Shown in pieces: positions 49,257-57,370 of a stretch of 64,000 bases of DNA. A program made the position numbers and the translations under genes. The notes beneath the pieces are model-generated. The model saw only the letters and a list, made by a program, of their open reading frames with translations, made no database searches and was not told the origin of the DNA. Within the stretch, counting starts at the first letter, position 1; every line of letters starts with the position of its first letter. This stretch comes from Streptomyces sp. V2I9 (lineage in GTDB: Bacteria; Actinomycetota; Actinomycetes; Streptomycetales; Streptomycetaceae): assembly GCF_030817475.1 (NCBI RefSeq), contig NZ_JAUSZJ010000002.1:890501-954500 (forward strand), in the 5' to 3' direction.

Positions 49257-49496
49257 GGTCCTCACCTCCTCCATGGGGAGCTGGACGCTTCCTGACCCTA
49301 CCTGGGTGGGTGGTGATTGAAACCCCTAGATCACAAAGACTGCGGGGTGTGTCCGATCTTCACCCTTGCGCTCTCCCTCACGCCAAGGGAATACCCACCC
49401 TTCGGCACCGGAAAGCAGCCGGTTGTATCGTCGAACCGGTCAACACCCGTCAGGGCTGGCTCCAATTGGTTCGGATACGCAGGAACGGCAGGACAC

Positions 49497-49808
49497 ATGA
49501 CCGTGCAGCAGGACTCGCCGGGCGACAGTGACACGCAGGACCTGGAGGTCTGGATCGACCAGGACCTCTGTACGGGCGACGGCATCTGCGTGCAGTACGC
49601 CCCCGATGTCTTCGAGCTGGACATCGACGGCCTGGCGTATGTGAAGAGCGCGGACGACGAGCTGCTCCAGGACGCGGGGGCGACCACTCCGGTGCCGCTG
49701 CCGCTGCTCCAGGACGTGGTCGATTCGGCCAAGGAGTGTCCCGGGGACTGCATCCACGTACGGCGCGTCAAGGACAGCGTCGAGGTGTACGGGCCGGACG
49801 CCGACTGA
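49497..49808 (+). CDS. Ferredoxin
   Basis: The 103-residue acidic protein starts at ATG 49497. The Cys pattern is LCTGDGICVQYAPD (C-x5-C) and later AKECPGDCIHV, four Cys in all. This fits a small 3Fe-4S/4Fe-4S actinobacterial ferredoxin of the kind that feeds electrons to cytochrome P450 or other reductases. No P450 or reductase is adjacent. It is divergent from the proteasomal ATPase gene with a 240-bp shared upstream region. Confidence 0.9.
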   Translation: MTVQQDSPGDSDTQDLEVWIDQDLCTGDGICVQYAPDVFELDIDGLAYVKSADDELLQDAGATTPVPLPLLQDVVDSAKECPGDCIHVRRVKDSVEVYGPDAD

Positions 49809-49860
49809 CCGGCCGTCCTTCCGCGCCCCGGACGTCGCGGGGTGGACCGGGAGCGAGCGC

Positions 49861-50442
49861 TCAGGCGCTTCGGGCGAGGTCTCCGGTGCTGCGGACGAAA
49901 GCCTTCCCCCGCCACCGCCAGGACGCCTGTTCCTCCTGGTCGGGGCAGCAGCGGGGCACCTCCAGGGAGGAGTAGCCGAGCAGGGTCGCGGAGACGGCGC
50001 CGCCGCGTACGGCGAAGTCCTTGACCGTCTTGCGGTCGGCGGGGTCCACCAGGGTCGCCACGACCCGCGGCGCGGCCCCGTCCGTCCGTGTCAGGACGTA
50101 GATCCCGGCGGGCGGGGTCCCCGACCCGGCGTCGCAGTGCACCACGGCGACGGTTTCCGGCCGCCCGTCGCCGTCCAGGTCGCCGGGGGCGTGCCGGGCG
50201 ACGGTCGTCCCGGCCGCGCCGCACTCCAGCGGGAAGTCCACACCGGCCGGGTCCGGGGCGGGCGCGGCGGCACCGTGCGGCGTGGTGGTCCGCTGCTCGG
50301 AGGCCGTGGCGGTCGCGGTGGCCGTGCGGGGCTGGAGCAGTCCGGCCAGCGCGACGACCCCCGCCATCGCCGCGGCCGTGGCGAGCCAGTGCACCGGCTT
50401 GGCGGCGGTGTGGGCGAGGTCCGGGAGCGCGGGTGTCTGCAC
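49861..50442 (-). CDS. Membrane-anchored secreted protein of unknown function
   Basis: The 193-residue protein starts at GTG 50442 behind AGGAG (QTPALPDLAHTAAKPVHWLA). One membrane helix or signal anchor (about 19-37, LATAAAMAGVVALAGLL) is followed by a Thr/Ala/Pro linker and a domain containing APGDLDGDGRPETVAVVHC. That segment resembles an FG-GAP or Ca-binding DGDGRPE loop of the kind seen in secreted beta-propeller fragments. Cys residues in PLECG, VVHCD and PRCCPD suggest disulfides. I do not recognise a named family. Confidence 0.72.
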   Translation of the reverse strand: MQTPALPDLAHTAAKPVHWLATAAAMAGVVALAGLLQPRTATATATASEQRTTTPHGAAAPAPDPAGVDFPLECGAAGTTVARHAPGDLDGDGRPETVAVVHCDAGSGTPPAGIYVLTRTDGAAPRVVATLVDPADRKTVKDFAVRGGAVSATLLGYSSLEVPRCCPDQEEQASWRWRGKAFVRSTGDLARSA

Positions 50443-50550
50443 GCGGTACGTCTCCTGATGGTTCCTGGGAGCCCGCTGGGGGGAGCACCCCCGAGGGGTT
50501 GCCGGAATCGTGCCACACCTCACACGCGGGCGGAACGGCGGGGTCCACGG

Positions 50551-50602
50551 AAAAAGCGCCGCCGCGCGGTCCCCGGTCGGTCGGGGAACCGCACGGCGGC
50601 GC
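50551..50602 (-). terminator. Terminator after trmI with T5 tail
   Basis: GCGCCGCCG (50556-50564) pairs with CGGCGGCGC (50594-50602), and the stem continues inward past one mismatch. On the minus strand it is followed by five T (50555-50551), a textbook terminator 16 bp past the trmI stop. Confidence 0.85.
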
Positions 50603-50618
50603 CGGTGCGTTGTGCGGG

Positions 50619-51530
50619 TCAGGCTCCGGCGGTGGCGGCGCCACCCCGGCTGTTGGGTCCGTCGTAGTCCTCGCCGTAGGCGCCCTTGGAGGGGCGGCGG
50701 CGGCGCTGCGGCGGCTCGACGCCGTCCGCGAGACGCCGCGCGGTGACCAGGAAACCGGTGTGGCCGATCATCCGGTGGTCGGGACGGACCGCGAGGCCCT
50801 CCACGTGCCAGTTGCGGATCATCGACTCCCAGGGCTGCGGTTCGGCGAAGCAGCCGATCTCGCGGATGGACTCGACGGTGCGCGAGAGCTGGGTGGTGGT
50901 GGCCACGTAGGCGCAGAGGATGCCGCCGGGCACCAGGGCCTTGGAGACGGCCTCCAGGCACTCCCAGGGGGCGAGCATGTCCAGCACGACGCGGTCGACG
51001 TCGGTGTCGGAGAGGTTGTCCTGGAGGTCTCCGACGGTCAGCTGCCAGGCCGGGTGCGGGGAGCCGAAGTAGCGCTCGACGTTCTGCTGGGCGATCTCGG
51101 CGAAGTCCTCGCGGCGCTCGTAGGAGTGCAGCATGCCCTGCTCACCGATGGCGCGCAGCAGGAAGGTGCTGAGCGAGCCGGAGCCGACCCCGGCCTCCAC
51201 GACGCGCGCGCCGGGGAAGATGTCGGCGAAGGCCAGGATCTGGCCCGCGTCCTTGGGGTAGACCACGGCGGCGCCGCGGGGCATGGAGAGGACGTAGTCG
51301 GGGAGCAGGGGGCGCAGCGCGAGGTAGGCGACGTTTCCCGTGGTGCGGACAACACTGCCCTCGGGCGCACCGATCAGCTCGTCGTGCGGGAAAGAACCCT
51401 TGTGGGTGTGGAAGTTCTTTCCGGCTTCGAGCGTGAAGGTGTAGTGGCGGCCCTTGGGGTCGGTGAGCTGTACCTGGTCCCCGACCTTGAAGGGCCCACG
51501 TCGGCGGGCGGCACCGGTCGGTTCAGACAT
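50619..51530 (-). CDS. trmI: tRNA (adenine-58-N1)-methyltransferase TrmI
   Basis: The 303-residue protein has the small N-terminal beta domain (GPFKVGDQVQLTDPKGRHYT) and a class I SAM domain (ARVVEAGVGSGSLSTFLLRA, RVVLDMLAPWECLEAVSKAL). It makes m1A58 in the T-loop of tRNAs, which stabilises tRNA structure. It lies 61 bp downstream of the site-2 protease gene on the same strand, and may be co-transcribed with it. Confidence 0.94.
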   Translation of the reverse strand: MSEPTGAARRRGPFKVGDQVQLTDPKGRHYTFTLEAGKNFHTHKGSFPHDELIGAPEGSVVRTTGNVAYLALRPLLPDYVLSMPRGAAVVYPKDAGQILAFADIFPGARVVEAGVGSGSLSTFLLRAIGEQGMLHSYERREDFAEIAQQNVERYFGSPHPAWQLTVGDLQDNLSDTDVDRVVLDMLAPWECLEAVSKALVPGGILCAYVATTTQLSRTVESIREIGCFAEPQPWESMIRNWHVEGLAVRPDHRMIGHTGFLVTARRLADGVEPPQRRRRPSKGAYGEDYDGPNSRGGAATAGA

Positions 51531-51591
51531 GTGACCAGCCTACCGGTGATTCCGGGGCCTCCCGCCGCCCCTCCCGCGGGTGCCGGGGGGC

Positions 51592-52836
51592 TCAGGAGCC
51601 AGGTCGGGCCATGGCCTTGACGAAGGCGCGCTCCACATCGGCGGTGGAGAGGACGCCGTAGATCTCGCCGGTCTCCTCGACGACCAGGTACTCGGTGGCG
51701 GGGGTGGCCTTGAGCCGGTCCAGGAGGGCCTCGCCGGCCAGCTCCGCGGGGACCCGCATGCCGTCGGTGAGGTCCTGGGCGAGGCCGCTGACGGCGACCC
51801 AGGGCCGGCGGTGCTCGGGGACGCCGACGATGGCGGCCTCGCGGACGAGGCCCTTGGGGTTGCCCTGTCCGTCGACCACGACCAGGGCGCGGGCGCCCGC
51901 CTCGTTGGCCCGGCGCAGCGCTTCGGAGAGCGGGGTGGCGGACTCGACGGGAACGGCGCGGCGGGTCAGGGTGCGGGCCCGGAGGTCGGGCAGGTGTTCG
52001 CGGAGGCGGGCCACGCGCAGGCTGTTCCCCGCGCCGGTCCAGATGATGCCGGCGAGGATCGCGGCGAGCAGCGCGTCCATGACGGTCTCGACCCCGCCGA
52101 TGTCCTGGGAGTCGCCGCCGAGCGTTCCGGTGTGGGTGAGCAGCGGCAGTCCGACCAGGACGACGACGGCGAGGCCGCGGCCGACCCAGGCGGCGGCGAC
52201 GGTGCCGCTCATGGGCTTGCCGGTGATCTTCCAGACGACGGCGCGGAGCATCCGGCCGCCGTCCAGGGGGAGGCCGGGCAGCAGGTTGAAGGCGGCCACG
52301 ATGAGGTTGGAGATCATCAGGCCGGCCAGCAGGACGCCGGGGACGGTGCCGGGCTCGACGAGCTGCATCGCACCGTAGAAGACGCCGCCGAGGACCAGGG
52401 ACAGGAGCGGTCCGACGAAGGCGAGGACGAACTCGCGGCCGGGGGTCTCGGTCTCCTTCTCGATCTCCGAGACGCCGCCGAAGAACTGGAGCTGGATGCG
52501 GCGGACCGGGAGTTTGTAGCGCAGCGCGGCCACCGTGTGGGCCAGTTCGTGGACGAGCACGGAGGCGTAGAAGGCGATGGCGAAGAACAGGGCGACCAGA
52601 TAGCGGGCGCCGCCCAGCTCGGGCAGGACGCGGTCGAGCTGGCCGCCGAATACCCAGGTGATCAGCGCGGCGACGACGAACCAGCTGGGGGCGACGTAGA
52701 CGGGCACGCCGAAGGGGCGGCCCATGAGCAGGCCGCCACCGGGGTCCGCGGGGCGTTTCGGCTTGCCGGGGCCGGCACCGGGGCCGGTGCCCCCTGAGCC
52801 GGGCTGCGGCCGCCCGCTGTCGCCGCTGTCGTCCAC
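51592..52836 (-). CDS. Site-2 protease family (M50) metalloprotease with CBS domains
   Basis: The 414-residue protein has about six membrane helices. The zinc site is LVHELAHTVAAL and NLLPGLPLDGGRML (third ligand Asp). Two C-terminal CBS domains follow (TLTRRAVPVESATPLSEALR; EYLVVEETGEIYGVLSTADV). Such proteases cut membrane proteins within the bilayer, for example anti-sigma factors or signal-peptide remnants; the target here is unknown. The start GTG 52836 follows GAAGGG; about 45 disordered residues rich in Gly/Pro precede the first helix. It is divergent from the RecB-like nuclease gene. Confidence 0.92.
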   Translation of the reverse strand: MDDSGDSGRPQPGSGGTGPGAGPGKPKRPADPGGGLLMGRPFGVPVYVAPSWFVVAALITWVFGGQLDRVLPELGGARYLVALFFAIAFYASVLVHELAHTVAALRYKLPVRRIQLQFFGGVSEIEKETETPGREFVLAFVGPLLSLVLGGVFYGAMQLVEPGTVPGVLLAGLMISNLIVAAFNLLPGLPLDGGRMLRAVVWKITGKPMSGTVAAAWVGRGLAVVVLVGLPLLTHTGTLGGDSQDIGGVETVMDALLAAILAGIIWTGAGNSLRVARLREHLPDLRARTLTRRAVPVESATPLSEALRRANEAGARALVVVDGQGNPKGLVREAAIVGVPEHRRPWVAVSGLAQDLTDGMRVPAELAGEALLDRLKATPATEYLVVEETGEIYGVLSTADVERAFVKAMARPGS

Positions 52837-52946
52837 GGGTTCCCTTCGGTCGGGTGTGTGGCCTGTGCCACGATCATGCACGTGCGAGGGTCTGCCGTCG
52901 ATGGTATGCCGCTCGCTGTCGGTGGCGGGCCGTAGGGTCGTGAGAC

Positions 52947-53858
52947 ATGACCTCCGTGCCGCGTCCACCCCAGCCGCCCACGTCGCTGTCGCCGTCGCGG
53001 GCGAGCGATTTCATGCAGTGCCCCTTGCTCTACCGCTTCCGGGTGATCGACAGACTGCCGGAGAAGCCCAGCGAGGCGGCTACCCGCGGCACGCTGGTCC
53101 ATGCAGTGCTGGAGCGGCTCTTCGACGCCCCGGCGGCCGACCGTACGGCGCCGCGGGCGCGGGCACTGGTCCCCGGCCAGTGGGACCGGCTGCTGGAGTC
53201 GAAGCCGGAGCTGGGCGAGTTGTTCGACGGGGATGCCGGGGGCGAGCGGCTGACGCGCTGGCTGGGCGAGGCGGAGCGGCTGGTGGAGCGGTGGTTCTCG
53301 CTGGAGGACCCGACGCGGCTGGAGCCGGCGGAGCGCGAGATGTTCGTCGAGACGGAGCTGGAGTCGGGGCTGCGGCTGCGCGGGGTGATCGACCGGGTGG
53401 ACGTCGCGCCGAGCGGCGAGGTCCGGATCGTCGACTACAAGACGGGGAAGGCGCCGCGGCCGGAGTACGCCGAGGGGCCGCTGTTCCAGATGACGTTCTA
53501 CGCGCTGGTGATCTGGCGGCTCAAGGGCGTGGTGCCGCGCCGGCTCCAGCTGGTCTATCTGGGCAGCGGCGACGTGCTGACGTACGACCCGGTGATGGCG
53601 GATCTGGAGCGGGTGGAGCGCAAGCTGCTGGCGTTGTGGGACGCGATCGCGCTGGCGACGGAGACCGGTGACTGGCGGCCCCGGCCGACGAAGCTGTGCG
53701 GGTGGTGCGACCACCGGGCGGTGTGTCCGGAGTTCGGCGGGACTCCCCCGGTCTACCCGCTGTCCGTCCGCCCGGCGGACGCGGACGAGGGCGACCAGGG
53801 CAGAATGGGACCGGTCCGGGCCGAGGCCGGCCGAGCCGTGGCCCTTGAGGGCCCTTAA
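52947..53858 (+). CDS. RecB/AddB-like PD-(D/E)XK nuclease with Fe-S cluster
   Basis: The 303-residue protein is a single nuclease domain. It shows SPSRASDFMQCPLLYRF, TRGTLVHAVLERLF, LRGVIDRVDVAPSGEVR and the catalytic VDYKTGKAPR. Cys25 with Cys251, Cys254 and Cys260 (KLCGWCDHRAVCPEF) matches the 4Fe-4S staple of AddB and Cas4 nucleases. There is no helicase domain. It probably acts on DNA ends in repair. It lies 9 bp before a response regulator gene. Confidence 0.9.
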   Translation: MTSVPRPPQPPTSLSPSRASDFMQCPLLYRFRVIDRLPEKPSEAATRGTLVHAVLERLFDAPAADRTAPRARALVPGQWDRLLESKPELGELFDGDAGGERLTRWLGEAERLVERWFSLEDPTRLEPAEREMFVETELESGLRLRGVIDRVDVAPSGEVRIVDYKTGKAPRPEYAEGPLFQMTFYALVIWRLKGVVPRRLQLVYLGSGDVLTYDPVMADLERVERKLLALWDAIALATETGDWRPRPTKLCGWCDHRAVCPEFGGTPPVYPLSVRPADADEGDQGRMGPVRAEAGRAVALEGP

Positions 53859-53867
53859 GGAGTTCCT

Positions 53868-54539
53868 GTGGCGATCCGCGTCCTTCTGGTCGACGACCAG
53901 CCTCTGCTGCGCACCGGTTTCCGGATGATCCTGGAGGCGGAAGGCGATCTGGCGGTGGTGGGCGAGGCCGGTGACGGTCTCCAGGCCATCGACCAGGTGC
54001 GGGCGCTGCAGCCCGATGTGGTGCTGATGGACATCCGGATGCCGCGTATGGACGGGGTGGAGGCGACCCGTCAGATCACCGGCCCCGGTAAGGACGGCCC
54101 GGCGAAGGTGCTGGTGCTGACCACCTTCGATCTCGACGAGTACGTGGTGGAGGCGCTGCGCGCCGGCGCCAGCGGCTTCCTGCTCAAGGATGCTCCGGCG
54201 GCCGAACTGGTTCAGGCGATCCGGGTGGTGGCGGCGGGCGAGGCGATGCTCGCGCCGAGCATCACGCGCCGCCTGCTCGACAAGTACGCGGACCATCTGC
54301 CGTCCGGCGAGGAGCCGGTCCCGGACGCCCTGCACACGCTGACGGACCGCGAGCTCGAGGTGCTGAAGCTGGTGGCGCGGGGCCTGTCCAACGCGGAGAT
54401 CGCGGCGGACCTGTTCGTCAGCGAGACGACGGTCAAGACCCATGTGGGCCACGTGCTCACGAAGCTGGGTCTGCGCGACCGGGTGCAGGCCGCGGTGTAC
54501 GCGTACGAGAGCGGGCTGGTGCGCCCCGGCGCGCAGTAG
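53868..54539 (+). CDS. NarL/LuxR-type response regulator
   Basis: The 223-residue protein has a receiver domain (phospho-acceptor Asp55 in VVLMDIRMPRMDG) and a C-terminal LuxR HTH (TDRELEVLKLVARGLSNAEI, VSETTVKTHVGHVLTKLG). The GTG at 53868 follows AAGGAG. It follows the nuclease gene by 9 bp, so both are likely on one transcript. No histidine kinase is in the window, so its partner must be elsewhere. Confidence 0.94.
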   Translation: MAIRVLLVDDQPLLRTGFRMILEAEGDLAVVGEAGDGLQAIDQVRALQPDVVLMDIRMPRMDGVEATRQITGPGKDGPAKVLVLTTFDLDEYVVEALRAGASGFLLKDAPAAELVQAIRVVAAGEAMLAPSITRRLLDKYADHLPSGEEPVPDALHTLTDRELEVLKLVARGLSNAEIAADLFVSETTVKTHVGHVLTKLGLRDRVQAAVYAYESGLVRPGAQ

Positions 54540-54559
54540 CCGCCCCCGCGCCCGGTGAA

Positions 54560-54608
54560 GCCGTCCGGCCCGTCGTTCCCCTCCCGTGGGGGCGGCGGGC
54601 CGGACGGC
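54560..54608. terminator. Bidirectional terminator
   Basis: A 13-bp perfect stem (54560-54572 with 54596-54608) lies between the convergent response regulator and solute-binding protein genes. Confidence 0.75.
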
Positions 54609-54618
54609 GTTGCGGCAC

Positions 54619-56218
54619 TCAGGCGTTGGGCCGGTTGAGTTCCCAGAGCTGCAGTTCGGAGGTGGCGCTGACGGACCGCTCGACCCCGGCGATCCCGTCG
54701 CGGGAGGCCACGTACTGCTTGCCCTGCCAGATCGGGAGCACCGGTACGTCGTCGGCGACGATGTCCTGGAGCTTCTCGTAGGTGTCCGCGGCGGCGGCGC
54801 GGTCGGCCGTCCGGCGGGACTGCGGGATGAGCACCTTCTCCGCCTCGCGCGACCGGTAGGGCGAGTTGAGGAAGTTGTCGGTGTCCAGGAAGGGCGCGGT
54901 GTAGTTGTCCGGGTCCGGGAAGTCGGGGAACCAGCCCATCCCGTAGGCCGCGTAGTCGCCGCGCTTCTGCTCGGGGCGGTACGTCGACCACTTCTCGCCC
55001 CCGGACGGAGACCTTGAAGAGGCCCGAGGCGTTCAGCTGCTGCTGGATCGCCCGGAACTCCTCGGCGGTGGCCGGGCCGTAGTGGTCACTGGTGTAGTGC
55101 AGGGTGAACTTCACCGGCGTCCTGACCCCGGCGTCGTCGAGGATCTTGGCGGCCTTGGCGGTGCTGGGCTCGCCGTACTTGTTGAAGAAGGCGTTGGTGT
55201 GCCCGGCGATGCTGGACGGGATCAGCGAGTAGAGCGGCTCGGCGGTGGTGCCGTAGACCTTCTCCGCGATCCGGCCCCGGTCGATGACCTGCGCCATGGC
55301 CTGCCGCACCGGCTTGGTGACCACCGGGTCCTTGGTGTTGAAGCCGAGGTAGCTGATGGCGAGGCCGGGCAGTTCGGTGAGATCCACACCTTCCTCCGGC
55401 GCCACGAGCATGGCGTGGGCCTGCTCGGGCGACATGGCCCGCGTCATGAGGTGGATCTTCTTCTCGTCGAGCGCCTTGCCCATGGCTCCGGCATCGGGGA
55501 AGAGGTCCATCTCGACCTTGTCGTTGAGCACCTTCAACTCGCCCTTGTACGAAGGGTTCCTGGCGAATTCGATCTTGACGACGCGGCCGTCCTCGATCTC
55601 CGGCTTCATGGTGTACGGGCCGGAACCGTTCACCTGGAAGCCGGTGCGGGCCGCCTTCGCCGGGTACTGCGCCTTCGGGACGATGCCGGCGGCCGGGGTG
55701 GCGAGCTTGTACGGGAAGGTCGCGTCGGGCGTGTCCAGGTGGAAGATCACCTGGTCCTCGCCCTTGGTCTCGATCATGTCGATGTTGGCGAGCAGGCCGA
55801 CGGGCCCGCTTTCCGCGCCGATGTCGATGACGCGCTGGATGGAGTGCTTCACGTCCTCGGCGGTGACGGGCGTCCCGTCGGCGAACGTGAGGCCCGACCG
55901 CAGGGTGCAGCGGTAGCGCTCGTTCGCGGTGTCGGTGAAGGAGCAGCTGCGGGCGGCCTCGGGCACCGGCTCGCCGCCGCCGCCGGGCACGGTGGTGAGG
56001 GTCTGCACGGTCTGCCGCAGGACGTTCCAGACGCCCGCCTCGTAGCCGATGGCCGGGTCGAGCGGCGCGGGGTTCTCCCGCGAGGCGACGAGCTGGTCCG
56101 TGGTGCCGACGACGATGGCGCCCTTGCCATCGGCGCCACCGTCCGTGCCGCCGCAGGCGGCGAGCACGGGGGCGAGCAGGCCGACGACGGCCGGCAGCAC
56201 CAGGGTCTTGCGGTTCAT
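54619..56218 (-). pseudogene. Peptide-type ABC transporter substrate-binding lipoprotein, frameshifted
   Basis: From ATG 56218 the protein has a lipoprotein signal (VVGLLAPVLAACGGTDGG) and an SBP_bac_5 domain (FADGTPVTAEDVKHSIQRVI, PGLAISYLGFNTKDPVVTKP, QQQLNASGLFKVSVRG). At a run of five G on the coding strand (55002-54998) the frame is lost. The C-terminal part resumes in another frame (MGWFPDFPDPDNYTAPFLDT, VLPIWQGKQYVASRDGI) up to the 54619 stop. Dropping one G restores EKWSTYRP and the family pattern. Because the change sits in a homopolymer, a base-call error is quite possible. No permease or ATPase gene is adjacent. Confidence 0.82.
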
Positions 56219-56524
56219 CTGGACGTTCTCCCTCATCCCGGCAGGTGAGGGATCAACGCTAGTAGCCGTGGCTCCACGCCCCGGACCGTCCGGCGGACGG
56301 CTCGCGCCGCCCCGGCCGCCCACCGGGAGATCATATGATCACGATGTCGGACAGATCATCCGATCTCGGTGGCCCGCCAGGCGGTTTCGCGTGAGGAAGG
56401 TCACCGTTCCCCCCTCTTCACAGAGGCACCCCTCAGGTGATCCACATCCACGGAACGTTGCCGGAACGCACACGGACCGGGCAGAACGTCCGCTGTTCGT
56501 TCACATGTGCGCGCGGTGTGCCCC
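56219..56524. other. Intergenic region before the solute-binding protein gene
   Basis: This 306-bp gap holds a perfect 12-bp palindrome GATCATATGATC (56329-56340), which includes TATGAT on the minus strand as a possible -10 for the solute-binding protein. I see no gene or further structure in the rest. Confidence 0.45.
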
Positions 56525-57226
56525 TCAGCCCGTTCCGGTGATGAGCTTGCGCAGGAAGGCCAGATCCACGTCTTCGAGGGAGCCGACCACGACGCGCCCG
56601 ACGTTCGGGGCGATGGGGGCGACGGACGGCACCGCGACGACCCGGCACCCGGCGGCCTCGGCGGCGGCCACCCCGGTCGCGGTGTCCTCGATGACGGCGC
56701 AGCGCCAGGGGTCGGCGCCGAAACCCGCGGCGGCGGTGAGGTAGGGCTCGGGGTGGGGCTTGGTCCGGGTCACCTCGTCGCCGGCGACCGTGAGCGCGAA
56801 GTGGTGGTGACCCACCGAGTCCAGCACCCGGTCGATGATCCGGCGGTGGGAGGCGGAGACCAGCGCGGTGGGCACCTCGTGGACGGCCAGTTCGGCCAGC
56901 AGCCGCTCGGCCCCCGGCATCAGCGGCACGCCCCGGCTGATGCGGCTCTCGAACCCGTCGTTGAGCAGCACGGTCAGCTCGTCCAGCCGGATGTCGGCGC
57001 CGGTGGCGTCGATGAGGTAGCCGGCGCTGCGGGTCATCGGGCCGCCGACGACCACGTCCCGCCAGGACTCCTCCAGCCGGTGCCCGAGGCCGGCGAAGAC
57101 CTCCTTCTCCACGTCCCACCAGAAGCCCTCGGTATCGACCAGGGTTCCGTCCATGTCGAGAAGGACCGCCTGCAGAGCGGCTCCTTCGGCCGTGCGGGTC
57201 AAGGACGCGGGAACCGTACTGGTCAT
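56525..57226 (-). CDS. HAD-family phosphatase (beta-phosphoglucomutase-like)
   Basis: The 233-residue protein has HAD motif I VLLDMDGTLVDTEGFWWDV with the nucleophilic Asp and acid/base Asp, motif II TALVSASHRRI, motif III TRTKPHPEPYL and motif IV AVIEDTATGVAAAEAAG. The helical cap after motif I is of the subclass I type found in phosphoglucomutase and sugar-phosphate phosphatases. The substrate is unknown. The ATG at 57226 follows GGAAGG. It lies 144 bp downstream of metH, past that gene's hairpin. Confidence 0.92.
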   Translation of the reverse strand: MTSTVPASLTRTAEGAALQAVLLDMDGTLVDTEGFWWDVEKEVFAGLGHRLEESWRDVVVGGPMTRSAGYLIDATGADIRLDELTVLLNDGFESRISRGVPLMPGAERLLAELAVHEVPTALVSASHRRIIDRVLDSVGHHHFALTVAGDEVTRTKPHPEPYLTAAAGFGADPWRCAVIEDTATGVAAAEAAGCRVVAVPSVAPIAPNVGRVVVGSLEDVDLAFLRKLITGTG

Positions 57227-57254
57227 CCGGCACACCTTCCGTCGGGGGGCGAGA

Positions 57255-57295
57255 AGGCCGGCCGCCGTTCCCACGGGTGGGAGGGCGACCGGCCT
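57255..57295 (-). terminator. Hairpin after metH
   Basis: AGGCCGG (57255-57261) pairs with CCGGCCT (57289-57295). Further imperfect pairing inside (CGCC with GGCG, TTCCCA with TGGGAG) makes a long stem. It lies between metH and the HAD gene on the same strand. Confidence 0.6.
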
Positions 57296-57370
57296 GCACT
57301 GGACCGACCAGTGTACGACGTGTCGGGTCGCGGTGCGCGAAGGACGCGGGACCGCGGCGTGAACGCGGGG

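Noticed and set aside
45249-49295. A plus-strand open frame of about 1350 codons antisense to pup, dop and mpa
   Set aside because: Antisense shadow of three well-identified genes.
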